NCBI RefSeq assembly: GCF_003589595.1
Contig: NW_020653726.1
Span: 14,746,123-14,810,122 of the forward strand
Reading direction: 5' to 3'
DNA: 64,000 bases
Source of the DNA: Hyposmocoma kahamanoa
Lineage: Eukaryota > Arthropoda > Insecta > Lepidoptera > Cosmopterigidae
A program made the translations under genes and the position numbers. Within the stretch, counting starts at the first letter, position 1. Each line of letters begins with the position of its first letter. The notes under the pieces were generated by a model. It saw nothing but the letters and a program-made list of their open reading frames with translations, did no database searches and had not been told where the DNA came from. Below are positions 24,336-36,000 of the stretch, piece by piece.

Positions 24336-24398
24336 TCTTCGATCTTTGTATTAATAATTATAATACAGTAGTGGAGTAATTTCACAAAAAATAAATTA
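24336..24398 (+). repeat. SINE tail fragment
   Basis: 'cttcgatctttgtattaata', then 'agtagtggagtaatttcac' and an A-run: fourth copy of the tail family, 19 kb from the others. Confidence 0.6.
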
Positions 24399-24490
24399 AT
24401 AACACTGTAGTAAAACTTCATGGCAATAAAAATCAATAGACAGTTCAATTCCAAACACAATTAATATAATGGCAATATGTTATGTAGTTC

Positions 24491-24711
24491 AGGCGCCGCG
24501 CTAACGTGCGTCTTGTGTTAGATACAAGGAACCGGCGTCCAGAAGCTAATTTTCCATTTTCTTACAAATTGCGGTTGCGGCAACAGTGTTCGACTACCGC
24601 AACCGGCGACTGTGTCGACTTCATTTCATATCAATTGTATGAAAATAGAATATTTGCTTCTAGTTGCCGGTTGCTTGTATCCAACTCAAGACACACGTTT
24701 GCGCGGCGCCT
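24491..24711. mobile_element. 221-bp foldback-type TIR element
   Basis: About 70-bp imperfect TIRs, starting AGGCGCCGCGC and including GGATACAAG-like and AACCGGC text, cover nearly two thirds of the element. The centre is itself a smaller inverted repeat (GCGGTTGCGG / CCGCAACCG). Non-coding. Confidence 0.7.
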
Positions 24712-24906
24712 TATAAGCTGCCCTTTTGTATGTGGTGACATCATCTATTCCAATCCTTACTTTAGAAAAGATTCTTACAATTATACATAAATTGCAAACT
24801 TAGGAGTTATCACGATCGAATTTTGAATAAATATACGAATAACACTGATTCGTCCAAGACGAACCTTGTAAAACACTACAACACTTATGTATCGCTGTAT
24901 ATACAG

Positions 24907-25074
24907 TGTAACAAAAGAGGTACAACCCTATTTCAGCTGCCGGTCGTACTTGTGACAACAAAAATCTGACAAAACATTTTTATTACGAAAAGTTTCTTTC
25001 GACCACATATCTACTGATTTTGTTTTTGTTTTCATGAGTACGGTCAGCAGCTGAAAAATACACTTTTTGTTACA
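24907..25074. mobile_element. 168-bp MITE, TGTAACAAAA ends
   Basis: Inverted ends TGTAACAAAA...TTTTGTTACA continue through TTTCAGCTGCYGRYCGTACT on both sides (about 45 bp). Flanking TA-containing text is compatible with a Tc1/mariner-type element. A 40-bp fragment of one end is at 26941-26980 in the opposite orientation. Confidence 0.6.
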
Positions 25075-25081
25075 CCTTTAT

Positions 25082-25320
25082 AAATGCACGATTATAATGT
25101 CCTGGTATAACCTTCTACAAATGCCCGTTGGGTAAGCGATTCGCCCCTTCTAAGGGGTTCGCGAGGTTTTCGGGTTATAGGGGGTTGGGTCCGGCTTCCC
25201 CTGGTAGAGAGTGCACTCGAGCCGAAAGTAGATTGTGGAGAATGAATACCGCTGGTTTTGGACTGCCCTCCATATCGAGTTCCTGTCAAATTGTTTATTG
25301 TTAAAACATACAAAGTAGTA
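25082..25320. repeat. Unclassified segment with 'ggggttgggtccggcttccc'
   Basis: Its composition is richer in G than its surroundings and it has an incidental minus-strand open frame of 73 codons without recognisable similarity. It looks like retroelement untranslated sequence, but I cannot assign it. Confidence 0.25.
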
Positions 25321-25823
25321 TAAGGGCTTCTGAAACGTTTTTGAAAGTGAAACTAGTTGTTCAGTCTGTCAGTCAGACGTGACCACGGGAAGTATAAAGA
25401 GTCCGAAATGAGTTAATAGAAAAAACAAATATACGCGATTTATATCCGAAATCACAGTTTCTTTATCAATGTGTCAGCTGTCACTAAAATTGTATTTTCG
25501 CGAATTTGAATCTTTATTAATAAAATTTTTCCAATCATGATTTGATCCAAAGCAATTAATTTATAAAGTAAAGATCTTATCCACTGAAAAATAGTGTCAC
25601 AGTCTTTACTGGGCTGTGACATTAGCCGAGTGGATCCTTTCACATACACAACAGCCGCACACATGACATTTATTCAAATTGAATTGACTGTTTAAAATTG
25701 GATTATGTTTGCTTCGTTGTTTTTTTATATATTCTATTTTTTCTTTTACTTTGTCTTTTTTTATTTTTTTCTGTATATTTTTGTGTTGTGGCGTTGTAGC
25801 AAATGAATTATATTCTAACTCAC

Positions 25824-28800
25824 GATAGTCTCGTCGTCGGCGAAGTGCAGCCAGAGGTTGTTCCGGTCGTCGTCCGCGGAGGCGCGCAGCGCGTGCAGCG
25901 CGCGGCGGAAGAGTGCGCGTGCGCCGCCGCGGCCCAGCGAGCCCGACGCCTCCCACACGCACAGCCCGCCCAGCCCCAGGGACAGTCGCGCGCACGACCC
26001 TCGAAAGCGACAGCCTGCGCGGATGCAGTCACATTGCGTACTCAATGTAATAATCTGAACTAAACTCGCATCGAAATGGGAGAAGACCGCCTAGGTCTTC
26101 CTGCGTGGAATATAATTATATTTCATCTAGGACAGCGACAGCCATTATATTTTAGTCTCAAGAAATTTACAACTCAATTGCAGTTTGATGTATTTCTTAA
26201 TGATAATCTCAGTACAGAGTACTAAAAAACCGACCTCAAAAGTACGTGGAATTACATATAATTACCAAGTTCTATTGAAATCGGTTACCGGAAAGTGCGC
26301 AAACCCAGATTCATCCCCTAGTTCACCACTATACGGGATTTGACACAGGAGATAATAAAAATCGGTTCTCACTACTCAAAGTATATTAAGAGAGAAAAGC
26401 GCCGTGAATTGGAGAATAGCAAAATCAACCATTAAAATAATTGCTCCTTATAATAAAATGTAGGCGCTATTTATAAAAATGAATCTTCATGCGTGAACAG
26501 CCACCCTTAGAGGTGGATGATTTTCTTCAAAAAGAAATGGGACCACTGTGGAGGTACCCTCTTTCCAACAAAAAAAGAATCATGAAAATCGGTTCACAAA
26601 TACCGGAGTTATAGCGTAACATACATACAAAGAAAAAAACACACTGAGAACCTCCTCATTTTTTTAAATTGTCGGTTAAAAATAGAACAATCTGGCACTT
26701 CCCGTCATTGACTGTGATGTTGTTGTTTATATAGAATGTGAATNNNNNNNNNNNNNNNNNNNNNNNNNNNNNNNNNNNNNNNNNNNNNNNNNNNNNNNNN
26801 NNNNNNNNNNNNNNNNNNNNNNNNNNNNNNNNNNNNNNNNNNNGTGACTCGGCAAAATGACTGCACCGCGCCTGATGGAAAGTGCGAATACAGTCCAGAG
26901 ATGAGAGTAACGGATGGAAAACACAAATATCTTCACTCCGTCACAAAAAGTGTATTTTTCAGCTGCTGACCGTACTCATTATTTAAATCTTGTTGCAGGA
27001 GGTCTATTCCCGTTCTCCGTCCGAAATCCGTCCAAAACAATAACAGTCAAATAAATCTGTGGCTCTAGTGAAAAGGGGTACAAGTCAAAAAAGACAACTT
27101 TACAACTTTTCACAATTTTGTCTTTGTGAAAAGCATATATATTTGAGTTTACGTTTAGTTGGAATATCGGTACATTTCTTATAGTACACGCTTATTTTCA
27201 CATTTGTTGTAATGTTTGTATGTATGTATATGCCCAACTCTTTATTATTTCTGTAAGTGAATTTGTACAAAATTCGACATAATAATATACATAAAAAAAT
27301 TAATTAATATTTACGAGAAAGACTATTCCATTACTCTTGTGTTCAAGTAATTTTCAGTCGAAGCTAAATATGGTGCATTTTGTTTCGTTTCCAGTAGAAA
27401 CTGAATATGGCGTTTTTGGGCCCTTAAATTGTTACAAGCAAAATTAGGCAGTACTGCAATGACATTACATATTAAATTAAATGTTTTAGTTTTTTGTATT
27501 TTATTTTGTATATGTTAACTTCGGGCATTTTTTCGTGGTTTTTGTATTAGACCCGACGTCCATTTGTTGGTAGGTCAATGCTTGATAGTCATAGTCTTTT
27601 GTCTGTTTTCGTGAAAGGGAGTAGACCCCTGATCACAGTCAGCAGCTGAACACAATTAAAGGAAAATCTTCATGCCGTCAATATATAATTAATAGACGAC
27701 GAGTACGCGTGATAAAGTTAGTTTTACCCGTTTTTGCTTAGTACTACCCGCTACTCCTCTCACTGTGGCCAAGACACCTTTAGCCATCAGTAGATCGGTC
27801 TTGTGAGTCTGCTTGACCGGCAGTGGGAATACCATTCCAGTACACATTGCACGACGGTGTACTTCGTTACCTCCTTCCAACCTTCCGTTTGTCACCTTAG
27901 GTCTCATGGTGACAGACTTCCCGTTCATATCTTGCATATACATTTCTCCGTCTATATATTTATGGTTACGTTAGGCTGTAAGGCTACACTATTAGATAAA
28001 TTCATTGGGACGACCGTTAGGGTTAATAGGGGAGTTTATATTTTTATCTTAACTTTATCATAATTTCATGCACAGCAGGCGGTTGGTATTTTCTGTATGC
28101 AACACCACACACTACATTGTCAGACAAGCACTACCACCACATTAATACACAACCGCACGCTGTTCAATTATCAAATATGCATATATTTTATAAAACGGAG
28201 GGCTAAGATGCGAGCCTTGGGGTACACCCGGAGAAGTATTAATAAAATCCGACCTGAATCGTCCCAATGCTACAGCTTGGGAATGATCAGCTAAATAAGA
28301 GAGTTAAGAGCTAGCACCGCAGAAGATTCCTAAGGCTTGTAGTTTATTCGGCAGATTATCTTGGTGGAATTTGAGCTAGATATATACAATTTTCTTAGCA
28401 ATTAGTATGTTTAGAATTGCGATGACATAATTCTCTACCGATATAATTCGGTGCTTTTATTATAAATCCTGATTATACGAGCCCTCATTTCAGGAAAGAC
28501 TTCCTAGTATACAAAGATCCTTCACAGTGTCGTGGCACACAGCTTATGCGATAGGACCTTTCAAAAACAAGAAACAGTGTTGGTCTGGACAGTTAATACA
28601 ACTTAAATCGTCAGATTTAAGTTAGACTAACGATGTTTGTTTTGTTCCGGTGAGCCCGTAGTCTAGATGGGTGGGTAGATAGGGACATGTTTGTTGGAAC
28701 AATCGATGGCGAGAATAATAATAATAACGCGTACACACTCGTAGTCCCGTAGTAGGGAAACCCTGTATCACGAGTACCACGGATACACACACAATCAACC

Positions 28801-31800
28801 ACAACTCACGAGAGTAATAAATTTAGGCCATATTTCTCCCGGCCCGGGAATCGAACCCGGGACCTCTACGTGGCAGCATGGTAACCGTTCGGCCACAGAG
28901 GCAGTTGAATGAAAGCAAGCAGATGTACTCACGGAAAGTGAACTCCTGCGAGCGTACAGCATGGTGCGCGCCGTCAACGAGCGCACCGGCTACGGCGGCC
29001 AGGTCGTGCGGCGCGTCAGCGCGCAGCGCCCGCACCAGCAGGCCGGCCGGCGTCCCTGCGCGTACGCCCAGCACGGCCGCGCCCCCTCCGCCGGCCGCCC
29101 CTCCCCCGCGCCGCCACCACGCCAGGCGCGTGGCGGCCAGGCCGAAAGCCTCCGTCGGCGTGCACCACGCCTCCGCTGACCACGGCGCCGCCTCGTACAG
29201 CCTCGAATCAAATACCGTACAGTTCGTCGACGACCGTAATGAAAAAAAGAGTTCGTCCCGGGTAGTACTGCTACCTTAACTATTTCTGCCGCCAAGCAAT
29301 AGTGTCAGCATTACTGTGTTTCGGTTTAGAAGGGACTTGTCAACTTATGTCTCAGGGTGACGGGCGGATCTTTGCGATTTAAAGCTCCGAGTGGCACTGC
29401 AACTGTTATGGACAGGCGTGTAGACATCAAGCGTACGACTTGTTGGTCCTGTCACTTGGTATTCTAAGAAAAAAAAGCCCTTATGCACAGACGATTTCTC
29501 GTTTCGATCGATCGCCACGTTAACGACATAAAAATATACTAGCAACTAGTTTCGATCTGTCCGAACGACGAATTGTGAAGACAAATCGTCCTGTATATGA
29601 AGGCCTTAAAGCGCTCATTTACTTGATCTACTTAATTAAATAAATTATAAAAGATGTATGCTCACAATAATACTTAATGATTATAACAAGCCATCCCGAA
29701 ATGTTTGCTTGGTACAAAACAAGACCATCTTCGCAATATATTATCAAAATCACACAAATCTAAATGTTCAAACCGGTAATAACCTATGAAGATTATTACC
29801 CTTTTAGATTGCTACAAACTTGTTTTTGAAACAAGTTTAATTATCACATGTAATTAACACTTGCATATCGCTATTTTTCAAGAACAGTGACACAAACCAA
29901 AATAGTTAATTTGTCTTTATAACACAGCTGCATTCAGAATATTTATTATTATATATTATTAAGAATGAGGTAAATTTTTATTGTGAAAAAGAATGCTCCG
30001 AGGTTTTCATTGGCTAAAATAAACAAGAGACAACATGACCGGCGTATGATTCGTCGGCTTTGCACGTCGTTATTGCTTCAGTTGTTTCTAAACCATAATC
30101 CCAACGACTTGACTAGGCTGCATGATCCAAAGATCTTTGCCTTTCCACAAGGAAAAGTACTACATAACATAAATAATTTGAACAACTCGACTGTATTTTT
30201 TTCTTTTACTTAATTTGTTTTTTTTAGTCATATAATTTATATAAATAGCCAGCAGAAAGCCTCTGGGTCATAGCAAAATGATTATATTGTGCAACTAATA
30301 GAGACTTTACCAGGGGCTTTACGTTAATTCCCCAACTAAGGACAAATATCATTGGTAAATACTCAATATTATCTATTTGCCTAGCTCATTCGTAATAGGT
30401 ATATACTGTCACGTCTGTCCACGGTACTACGGTACTGATACTCTTTGACAAAATTCAACTATCACTATTGATAGTGTTTTGTTTGAAAGTGTTTGGAACA
30501 TGTAGCGGCTGTGAATGTTCTTGTATATAGATTGATGTCGTTGCATATTCCTGAAGAATTAATTGATTTTGAGATAGGTCACTATTCTAGAAAGCCAAAG
30601 ATATAGTGAAGGAAAACATCGTAATGAATATGTATATATAGATTCATGCGACTCTTGATAGAGGTGTAAAAAGTACCCAACCGATGTTGAGTAAGCGTGG
30701 TGGAGTATGATCGAAACACTCTCCAAATCCGTAAGCATTGAAACGTATAGAGATTGATTTTAACATATAAATTACCTCAATTCGCGGTCTGTAATAGCAA
30801 CGAAGGTCGGTTGCCAGCCGTCCGCTTCTTCAGAACTATCTGACCCGCCCGATGCACTTATCTACAATATATAAACAGTACATTTATTTAACTGAATATT
30901 ACACATTAATTTTGCTATGAAATTCACTTACACAATAAAAAATCACAATCCTATCACACCTCAGAAACAGAACGCAAAAAAAAACACTTCCTTGTGCACA
31001 CAAAACACAAAAACTTAAATAACTTTTGAGCTATCAATTTCCAGACCCCAATGTAGTAGTCAAATTGACTGGGAATGTTCAACCCTACCTCCTGTTTTGT
31101 TTTGACCATCACTTCCGGGCCACCTTGTAAACCAATTAGTACACTGTAGACATTGACCTACTAAAGGTCATGACTGTAGAGTAAAAATTTGCATAAGGAA
31201 CTGCTTGTAAGTCATACAAAGCTGTAGCATAGACGCATAGCGACAGCATATCGACGTTAAGCTCCCAATGATTTTCATAGTCAACTCTTGGGATCCTACA
31301 CAATCATCTAACCCAGAGAGTTTGCAAACTTTTCCGTCTCGTAGACCACACGGCATTTCTTTTTTTATGTAGACCCCCTGCCTTTCTAATAATATTTTGT
31401 TTACATTCATCAACTTCAATAAATATGTGTTTGACAGCTGACAATGCTAGAGATACTATAAAAATTGATGCCAAATTTTACACATTTCTCTAACTGAATA
31501 TATTGTTTGTAGTGAAATGTTGAAGAATAAGTTATATATTTACATAGGTACTAATCTATGTGATGTGATTTACACGTCAAGTTTATTTTTAATAAAACAG
31601 TGATGTGATTATTTCATGGAAAGCCACAATTTTGGTCACAAATTGCCTAAAAAGGTTCCACTCTCATGGAGCCCCATTAATTTCTCATACACCCTTATTT
31701 ATTATTTATTTAAACATAAACCCTTGTAGGTTGGAGTGGACCTTTGGGGGTCGATCACTTTGGGAACCGCCGGTCTAAGCCATTAACAAAGAATATAAAA

Positions 31801-34800
31801 CGTACCCCGACGTGCTCTTGGGGCGGGCGTCTTGCCAACCAGCCAGCGTATCTCACGTCGCCAATGATCGGGCGCAGCCTCGCCCTTGCGCGGACCAATG
31901 CAGCGCGTGCGGCGCGGCGAGCAGCTGCATGCAGCGCGCGGTGCCAGTTTGAAGCTGCGTTCGCGTCTGACGCGCGAAGGGCTAATGCGTGGACGCCATC
32001 CGGAGAATAAATTTCTATTGTGCGCTCCTCTGAAAATTGTGAACAACGATCTTAAAATCATAAATTTATTAACTATTCCACTTGAATATTTTCGATAAAC
32101 CGTTCTTCAAGAACTGACACAAAATTACAATATAATAATAAAAAATGTGATTGTCTGTCACCCTATCTTTATTATATAAAAACAAGTAATGCTTCAAGAT
32201 GCATCAATCAAAAATAAGAAATTAATAATGGTTATCAAACAATGTTCTCTCTCTTTTACATGGAAGAATATATAGTACACAACAAAAATCTACCACCAAT
32301 TCAAAAAGCATCGCGAAGGCTTTAATACGTGTTCAGTATAATTTAAAGAAACATCTGTGTCTAATTTTACTCTTGCGCTTACCAGGATCATGATGCCGCA
32401 AATTTTTGGCAACACAAGCCATCAATAACGGCACGTAGCGGGTATCGGCGCGGCGGCGTCGGGGCGAAGGCGGCGAGGGTGGAGTCTCTGACATGTAGCC
32501 ACGCTGCAACTCCCAGCCTACCTCACTGATGATTGACGCTTTGCGGAAGTATGGGGTTACTTCTCGGAGGTATTTGACTGGAAGTTTAAAACATAATGTT
32601 CATGAGATTGCAAAATACACAGATCATCAAAAAATAATATTGTTCTGATAAACCTGACGTTATATAACAATGATAGACAAAAGAGGAGTTCATAGTTAGT
32701 TCTGTGTCAAGAGTTTAAAATAAATGTAGCAAGTGCTGTAACAGATCCAGACAGAGTAATGATATTTGGAGATATAGAATTTTTATTTATAATTCTTTGC
32801 ACTGATTATAGGGTGTATACTTCCTATAACATGGATTCTATCCATTGTATTTGTCTAGTCATGAGATCCAAGAATGCCTTCAATTGTCTACTGTTATTGA
32901 GGAAGTATCTAGTGTAACTAAGGGTCGTATTCTAGAACTCTACTCAATGCCCAAGTCAGGATTGCACTGGAAATACGACCCTAATGGCAAGGACTTGTGT
33001 ATGATTTTCAGTGCTCACTGCAATACTCAAGTCCTGACTTGAGTATTGAGTAGAGTTCTGGAATACGACCCTTAGTCCTATAAAGAAACAACATATTTGG
33101 GATTCAACTCACTGAGCAGCACAATTTTCCACATATCCAACATTGAAAGGGTATGCCTGACAAGTCAAAATACGTTAAACATTTACTGCTTATGTTCTTA
33201 AACTGTATGTTGGCAATACCATATTTAAAAAAAGGATAGACTCAAATTAACAAAAACAGTAAAGTTCGTCATTGAATACCTAGCCAATACAGAAAACCAA
33301 TTTTTCTAAATTGGTGATCTGGGTGTTCTGGGTAGTGCCACTGAGTTAATTTTGTTACTTTATTACATAAGTACATAGAATTCCTGAGTGTGAGACCAAA
33401 TATAATATGTGTGCTCATATGTAAACTGATTTTAAGATGACCAAGAGCGAGATAAAGCATGAGATACTGCTATTCTTGCAATGAGAACCCGCGCTTTATA
33501 TCGCTCTAGCGCAAGTTGCGTTCTGTTGTGCTAGTCCTAATGGTGGTGAGTGATGCAGCTAACCATAAGATTTTTGTTTTTTTTAACACAGCAATGCTCA
33601 CGCTACTGCTTGGTGACAGAAATAGGTACGTAGGTCCAATAAAGTTCAGCACTTTATTGGACGTATTCTTTCACTAGGGGCTCTAGTGCTACTAAAAAAT
33701 ACTTTCCACATCTGGGTTTGTCAATATTATAATGCTGTGAAACAAACATTCACATTTTCAACCTGTACATTATAACCATGCTATATAGTTTTTTTAATAA
33801 TGTACCTGTTAATTACAACATTAGCAAGCCAATTATACAGAGTGATGATTCAGGAATACAGAAGTGAATGAGCTTTAAACAAGCACTTATTACAATGTAT
33901 TATGAAGTACAGACCATGTGTAAATGTAATTGGCAGCCATCTAGTCAGATGGTGTTAATTAGTGGGTCACAGACATTAGTATTGCATGAGCAATGTTGCA
34001 ACCTATTAGACATTTGTAAACAAGGTTTATGCTGAAATTCATTTCAAACTTGCTGTGTGGACGTAAGGATGGAAAAAGTAACTATTATGATTTTAAGCAT
34101 ATTGTAGTAATAACTAAATAAGGTCATTGATATTCAGACAAAATTTATTATGAGTCTATAAAGACCACAAAGACTATCACTATTGCCTGCCTATGTTATA
34201 CTGCCTCCGTGCCAACGGTTACCATGCCAGACTGCCACAACGGCCGGCTGAAATATTTGTATTTGGCCGACATTTATTTCTCTCATAAGTTTGGGTGTAA
34301 TTTGTGATTGTCTATGTGTGTCTCCATGACACCCGCAACACAGGGTTTTAGGGGGCTATGTTGAGTGTTTGCATTATTATATTATTGCCTTACAATGATA
34401 AAATAATCACTTTTGCACCAGATAAGTGACTATATTAACACTTCTTGTTATAAGTAAGACATTTGCGTTTTGGTAAATTATGATATTTTGGCACCAAACA
34501 TTTTTTTTTTTAATTTAAATTACACTGACTTTGCTTAAAAAAAGAACTGGAACTAAATAAGATATAATAAAACCGCTTTTAGGGGTTGTCAATCTTTTTC
34601 CACAGAGTTGGGATATGTTAATAGCTCAATTTCGCAAAAAATGTCAATTACATTAGTTATGATATTAGCAAATATGTATGCGTACCAAAACAAAATTTTT
34701 TTTGTCACAAATTACCTTCTAGCTGCACCATTTTGCCAGCCCTCTTCAAAGCTTTCACTGCCTCCTCGTGAGTTGCATCCTTCAGATCCTCTCCATTCAC

Positions 34801-35232
34801 AGACAAAATAGCATCACCCACATACAACTGTTCCGTCAAGTCTGCTGCCATGCCCTTGAATATTTTTGATATGAGAATTGGCATGTTATTCTCAATACCT
34901 CCCTTTATTGATATCCCTAGCCCATTATTGTCTGATTTTACCACTTGTACTATTCGTTTTTGGTTTGCAATCGCTTCTGGTACTTCAGTGAAATCGCTAT
35001 TCGGCGTTTCCACATTGTTGTTGTTTAGTGTACCGTTTAGGGTGGTAGTGGCATCGTACCCGTCGTCTAAACAAACACTGAAGTAATCGTCTTCGAGTGA
35101 ACAGTGCACTCTGTACCAAACACCGCGGACCAGCGTCTCCAGAAGCCCGGACCGCACGCTGGTCGCGCTGGGGCTATCGCTGCCCCCGCTAGAGGCCCCG
35201 TTCTCTACCATAGCTTCACTAATACTGCTCAT
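25824..35232 (-). CDS. Syn1: Syntrophin-1-like dystrophin-complex adaptor, six exons, C-terminal exon missing
   Basis: Syntrophins are cytoplasmic adaptors that tether signalling proteins to the dystrophin complex at the membrane. Coding exons read on the minus strand are 35232-34716, 32577-32383, 32029-31806, 30861-30776, 29201-28933 and 26014-25824. All have GT donors and AG acceptors, and the phases agree across every junction, giving 494 residues. Residues 1-60 fit the first half of the split PH domain. Residues 93-175 form a PDZ domain with the ligand loop GLGISIKGG and the family motifs [10 protein letters not shown] and [12 protein letters not shown]. After it come [17 protein letters not shown], a second PH domain ([13 protein letters not shown], then [15 protein letters not shown]) and the start of the C-terminal SU region ([13 protein letters not shown]). 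The start ATG at 35232 precedes the PH region directly. The close of the SU domain (about 25-45 residues in relatives) must lie on an exon below 25824 that I could not find. The match favours the alpha/beta type over gamma-syntrophin. Confidence 0.9.
26227..26690 (-). repeat. Lepidopteran 'accgact..aaaaaaggagg' repeat, copy 2
   Basis: Same landmarks on the minus strand ('ttttaaccgacaattt', 'gaaccgattttcatgatt', 'ccacctctaagggtgg', 'ccggtaaccgatttcaata'), in syntrophin intron 5, ending 54 bases before the first assembly gap. Confidence 0.65.
26744..26843. other. Assembly gap (100 N)
   Basis: Exactly 100 Ns, usually a placeholder of unknown true length. It falls in syntrophin intron 5, so it does not explain the missing last exon. 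Confidence 0.98.
27195..27580 (-). mobile_element. Longer diverged relative of the 228-bp MITE
   Basis: On the minus strand it starts at 27580 with CATTGACCTACCAACAAATG, then GGACGTCGGGTCTAATACAA and AAACCACGAAAAAATGCCCG, as in the MITEs. Its longer interior ('aaaatgcaccatatttagc', 'acttgaacacaagagt') is shared with 39563-39875. The far TIR was not found. Confidence 0.6.
28725..28905 (-). repeat. tRNA-derived SINE, TGGCCGAACGG family, copy 2
   Basis: Same head and body as the 3.2-kb copy. It lies in syntrophin intron 5, with its head only about 27 bases past the exon 5 splice donor, in the same orientation as the gene. Confidence 0.8.
29253..29476 (+). repeat. Metulj-like SINE copy F, inside syntrophin intron 4
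   Basis: Contains 'gttcgtcccgggtagtactg', 'tgccgccaagcaatagtg', 'gcgatttaaagctccgag' and an A-run end. It begins about 50 bases upstream, in transcript terms, of syntrophin exon 5, and is antisense to the gene. Confidence 0.7.
29990..30600 (+). repeat. Dispersed repeat related to 35830-36000, interrupted
   Basis: 'ttttcattggctaaaataa', 'gattcgtcggctttgc' and, after about 400 unrelated bases, 'ttcctgaagaattaattga' and 'ctattctagaaagcc' parallel the 35.8-kb segment in order. Family unknown. In syntrophin intron 4. Confidence 0.45.
30607..30720 (+). repeat. Short SINE relic
   Basis: Contains 'gtgaaggaaaacatcgta', the core of the 44-kb SINE family, then diverges. It lies in syntrophin intron 4. 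Confidence 0.35.
32918..33075. mobile_element. 158-bp TIR element in syntrophin intron 1
   Basis: Inverted ends of about 44 bp (CTAAGGGTCGTATTC, then AGAACTCTACTCAAT) with few mismatches, and a short interior. Flanking duplication is unclear. Confidence 0.65.
33587..33702 (-). repeat. Metulj-like SINE 5' fragment in syntrophin intron 1
   Basis: Reverse-complement match to the first third of the family ('tagtagcactagagc', 'acctatttctg', 'ccaagcagta', 'gagcattgctgtg'). The only minus-strand copy I found. In place of the usual middle text it carries a perfect hairpin, GTCCAATAAAGT/ACTTTATTGGAC, at 33634-33662. Confidence 0.55.
34199..34390 (+). repeat. tRNA-derived SINE, TGGCCGAACGG family, copy 3
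   Basis: Plus-strand copy in syntrophin intron 1. The head is damaged (B-box region partly lost); the body and ATT-rich tail are clear. Confidence 0.75.
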
Positions 35233-35563
35233 CCACTACGAATAATACTGGACATCAATCGAGAACTATTTCCACACTGCGCAAGTCCGTTCCTCTACGA
35301 GGGATGTAGTGTAAGTGACCTGCTAGTAGCGTGTATACCACATGATTGTCGCCCTAATTAAAATAATATTATGAACACAAATTCGATTCAATTGTAAGAT
35401 GTTATGAAAATAAATAGAAATTCATTGCACAATCAATACGAATTTGACTTTGACGTTTCTTACGCACTGCTAGTCTGTGGCAAACTAACAATGTTGTCAT
35501 CTTTCTAATTTGTGATTTTGCCTGAAATCTTAATTTTTTTCCATCCTCTGTCTTATAGACACG

Positions 35564-35620
35564 ACAACTTTTAGCAGCGATGTTCGTGAAACGCGCGATT
35601 GCATTGCTGCTAAAAGTTGT
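35564..35620. repeat. 57-bp inverted repeat upstream of syntrophin
   Basis: Arms ACAACTTTTAGCAGCGATG and CATTGCTGCTAAAAGTTGT pair with one mismatch around 'ttcgtgaaacgcgcgattg'. The loop text resembles the interior of the 9431-9663 element, so it is probably a deletion derivative of a related MITE. It lies about 330 bases upstream of the syntrophin start codon. Confidence 0.6.
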
Positions 35621-35829
35621 TGACTGTTGACAGTCGACTTACCATTGAAAACGGGGCAGTATGGTATTTGACCGAGGCCTGTCCTTTTTTGGACGAATAT
35701 AACAAAAAAAAAGCAATAAAATGAAAATGGACATATTACTGCTTTTCGTTAATAGTGTCCCAATCCAAAATAGTTTATTTTATTGACATAATGCTGAGAT
35801 TAATTCGAAAAATGCTTAATTTTATCGTG

Positions 35830-36000
35830 ATTAGGACTCTAGCTTTTCATTGGTCAGAATAATCACATGACAACATAGGGTTGGTCCACGATTCGTCATC
35901 TTTGCGCAGTTGACTCTTTTCAGTTTTTTAAACTATATTCCTGACGAATTAAATGATTTTGTGACAGGACGCTATTCTGTATTCTAGAAAGCCGTCGACG
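35830..36000 (+). repeat. Dispersed repeat related to 29990-30600
   Basis: 'cttttcattggtcagaataa', 'gattcgtcatctttgcg', 'ttcctgacgaattaaatga' and 'attctagaaagcc' occur in the same order as at 30 kb but without the 400-base interruption. Confidence 0.45.

Noticed and set aside
28823..29295. Several long alternative frames over 28823-29295
   Set aside because: Shadows of syntrophin exon 5, a GC-rich exon that stays open in other frames; the real frame is fixed by phase with exons 4 and 6.
31650..31795. Segment 'aggttggagtggac..tttgggaaccgccgg' resembling a hAT end
   Set aside because: Only one plausible end, with no partner TIR or target duplication found.
31744..32098. Alternative frames of 70-92 codons at 31744-32098
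   Set aside because: The true syntrophin exon 3 (32029-31806) is in another minus-strand frame that lacks an ATG; these are shadows.
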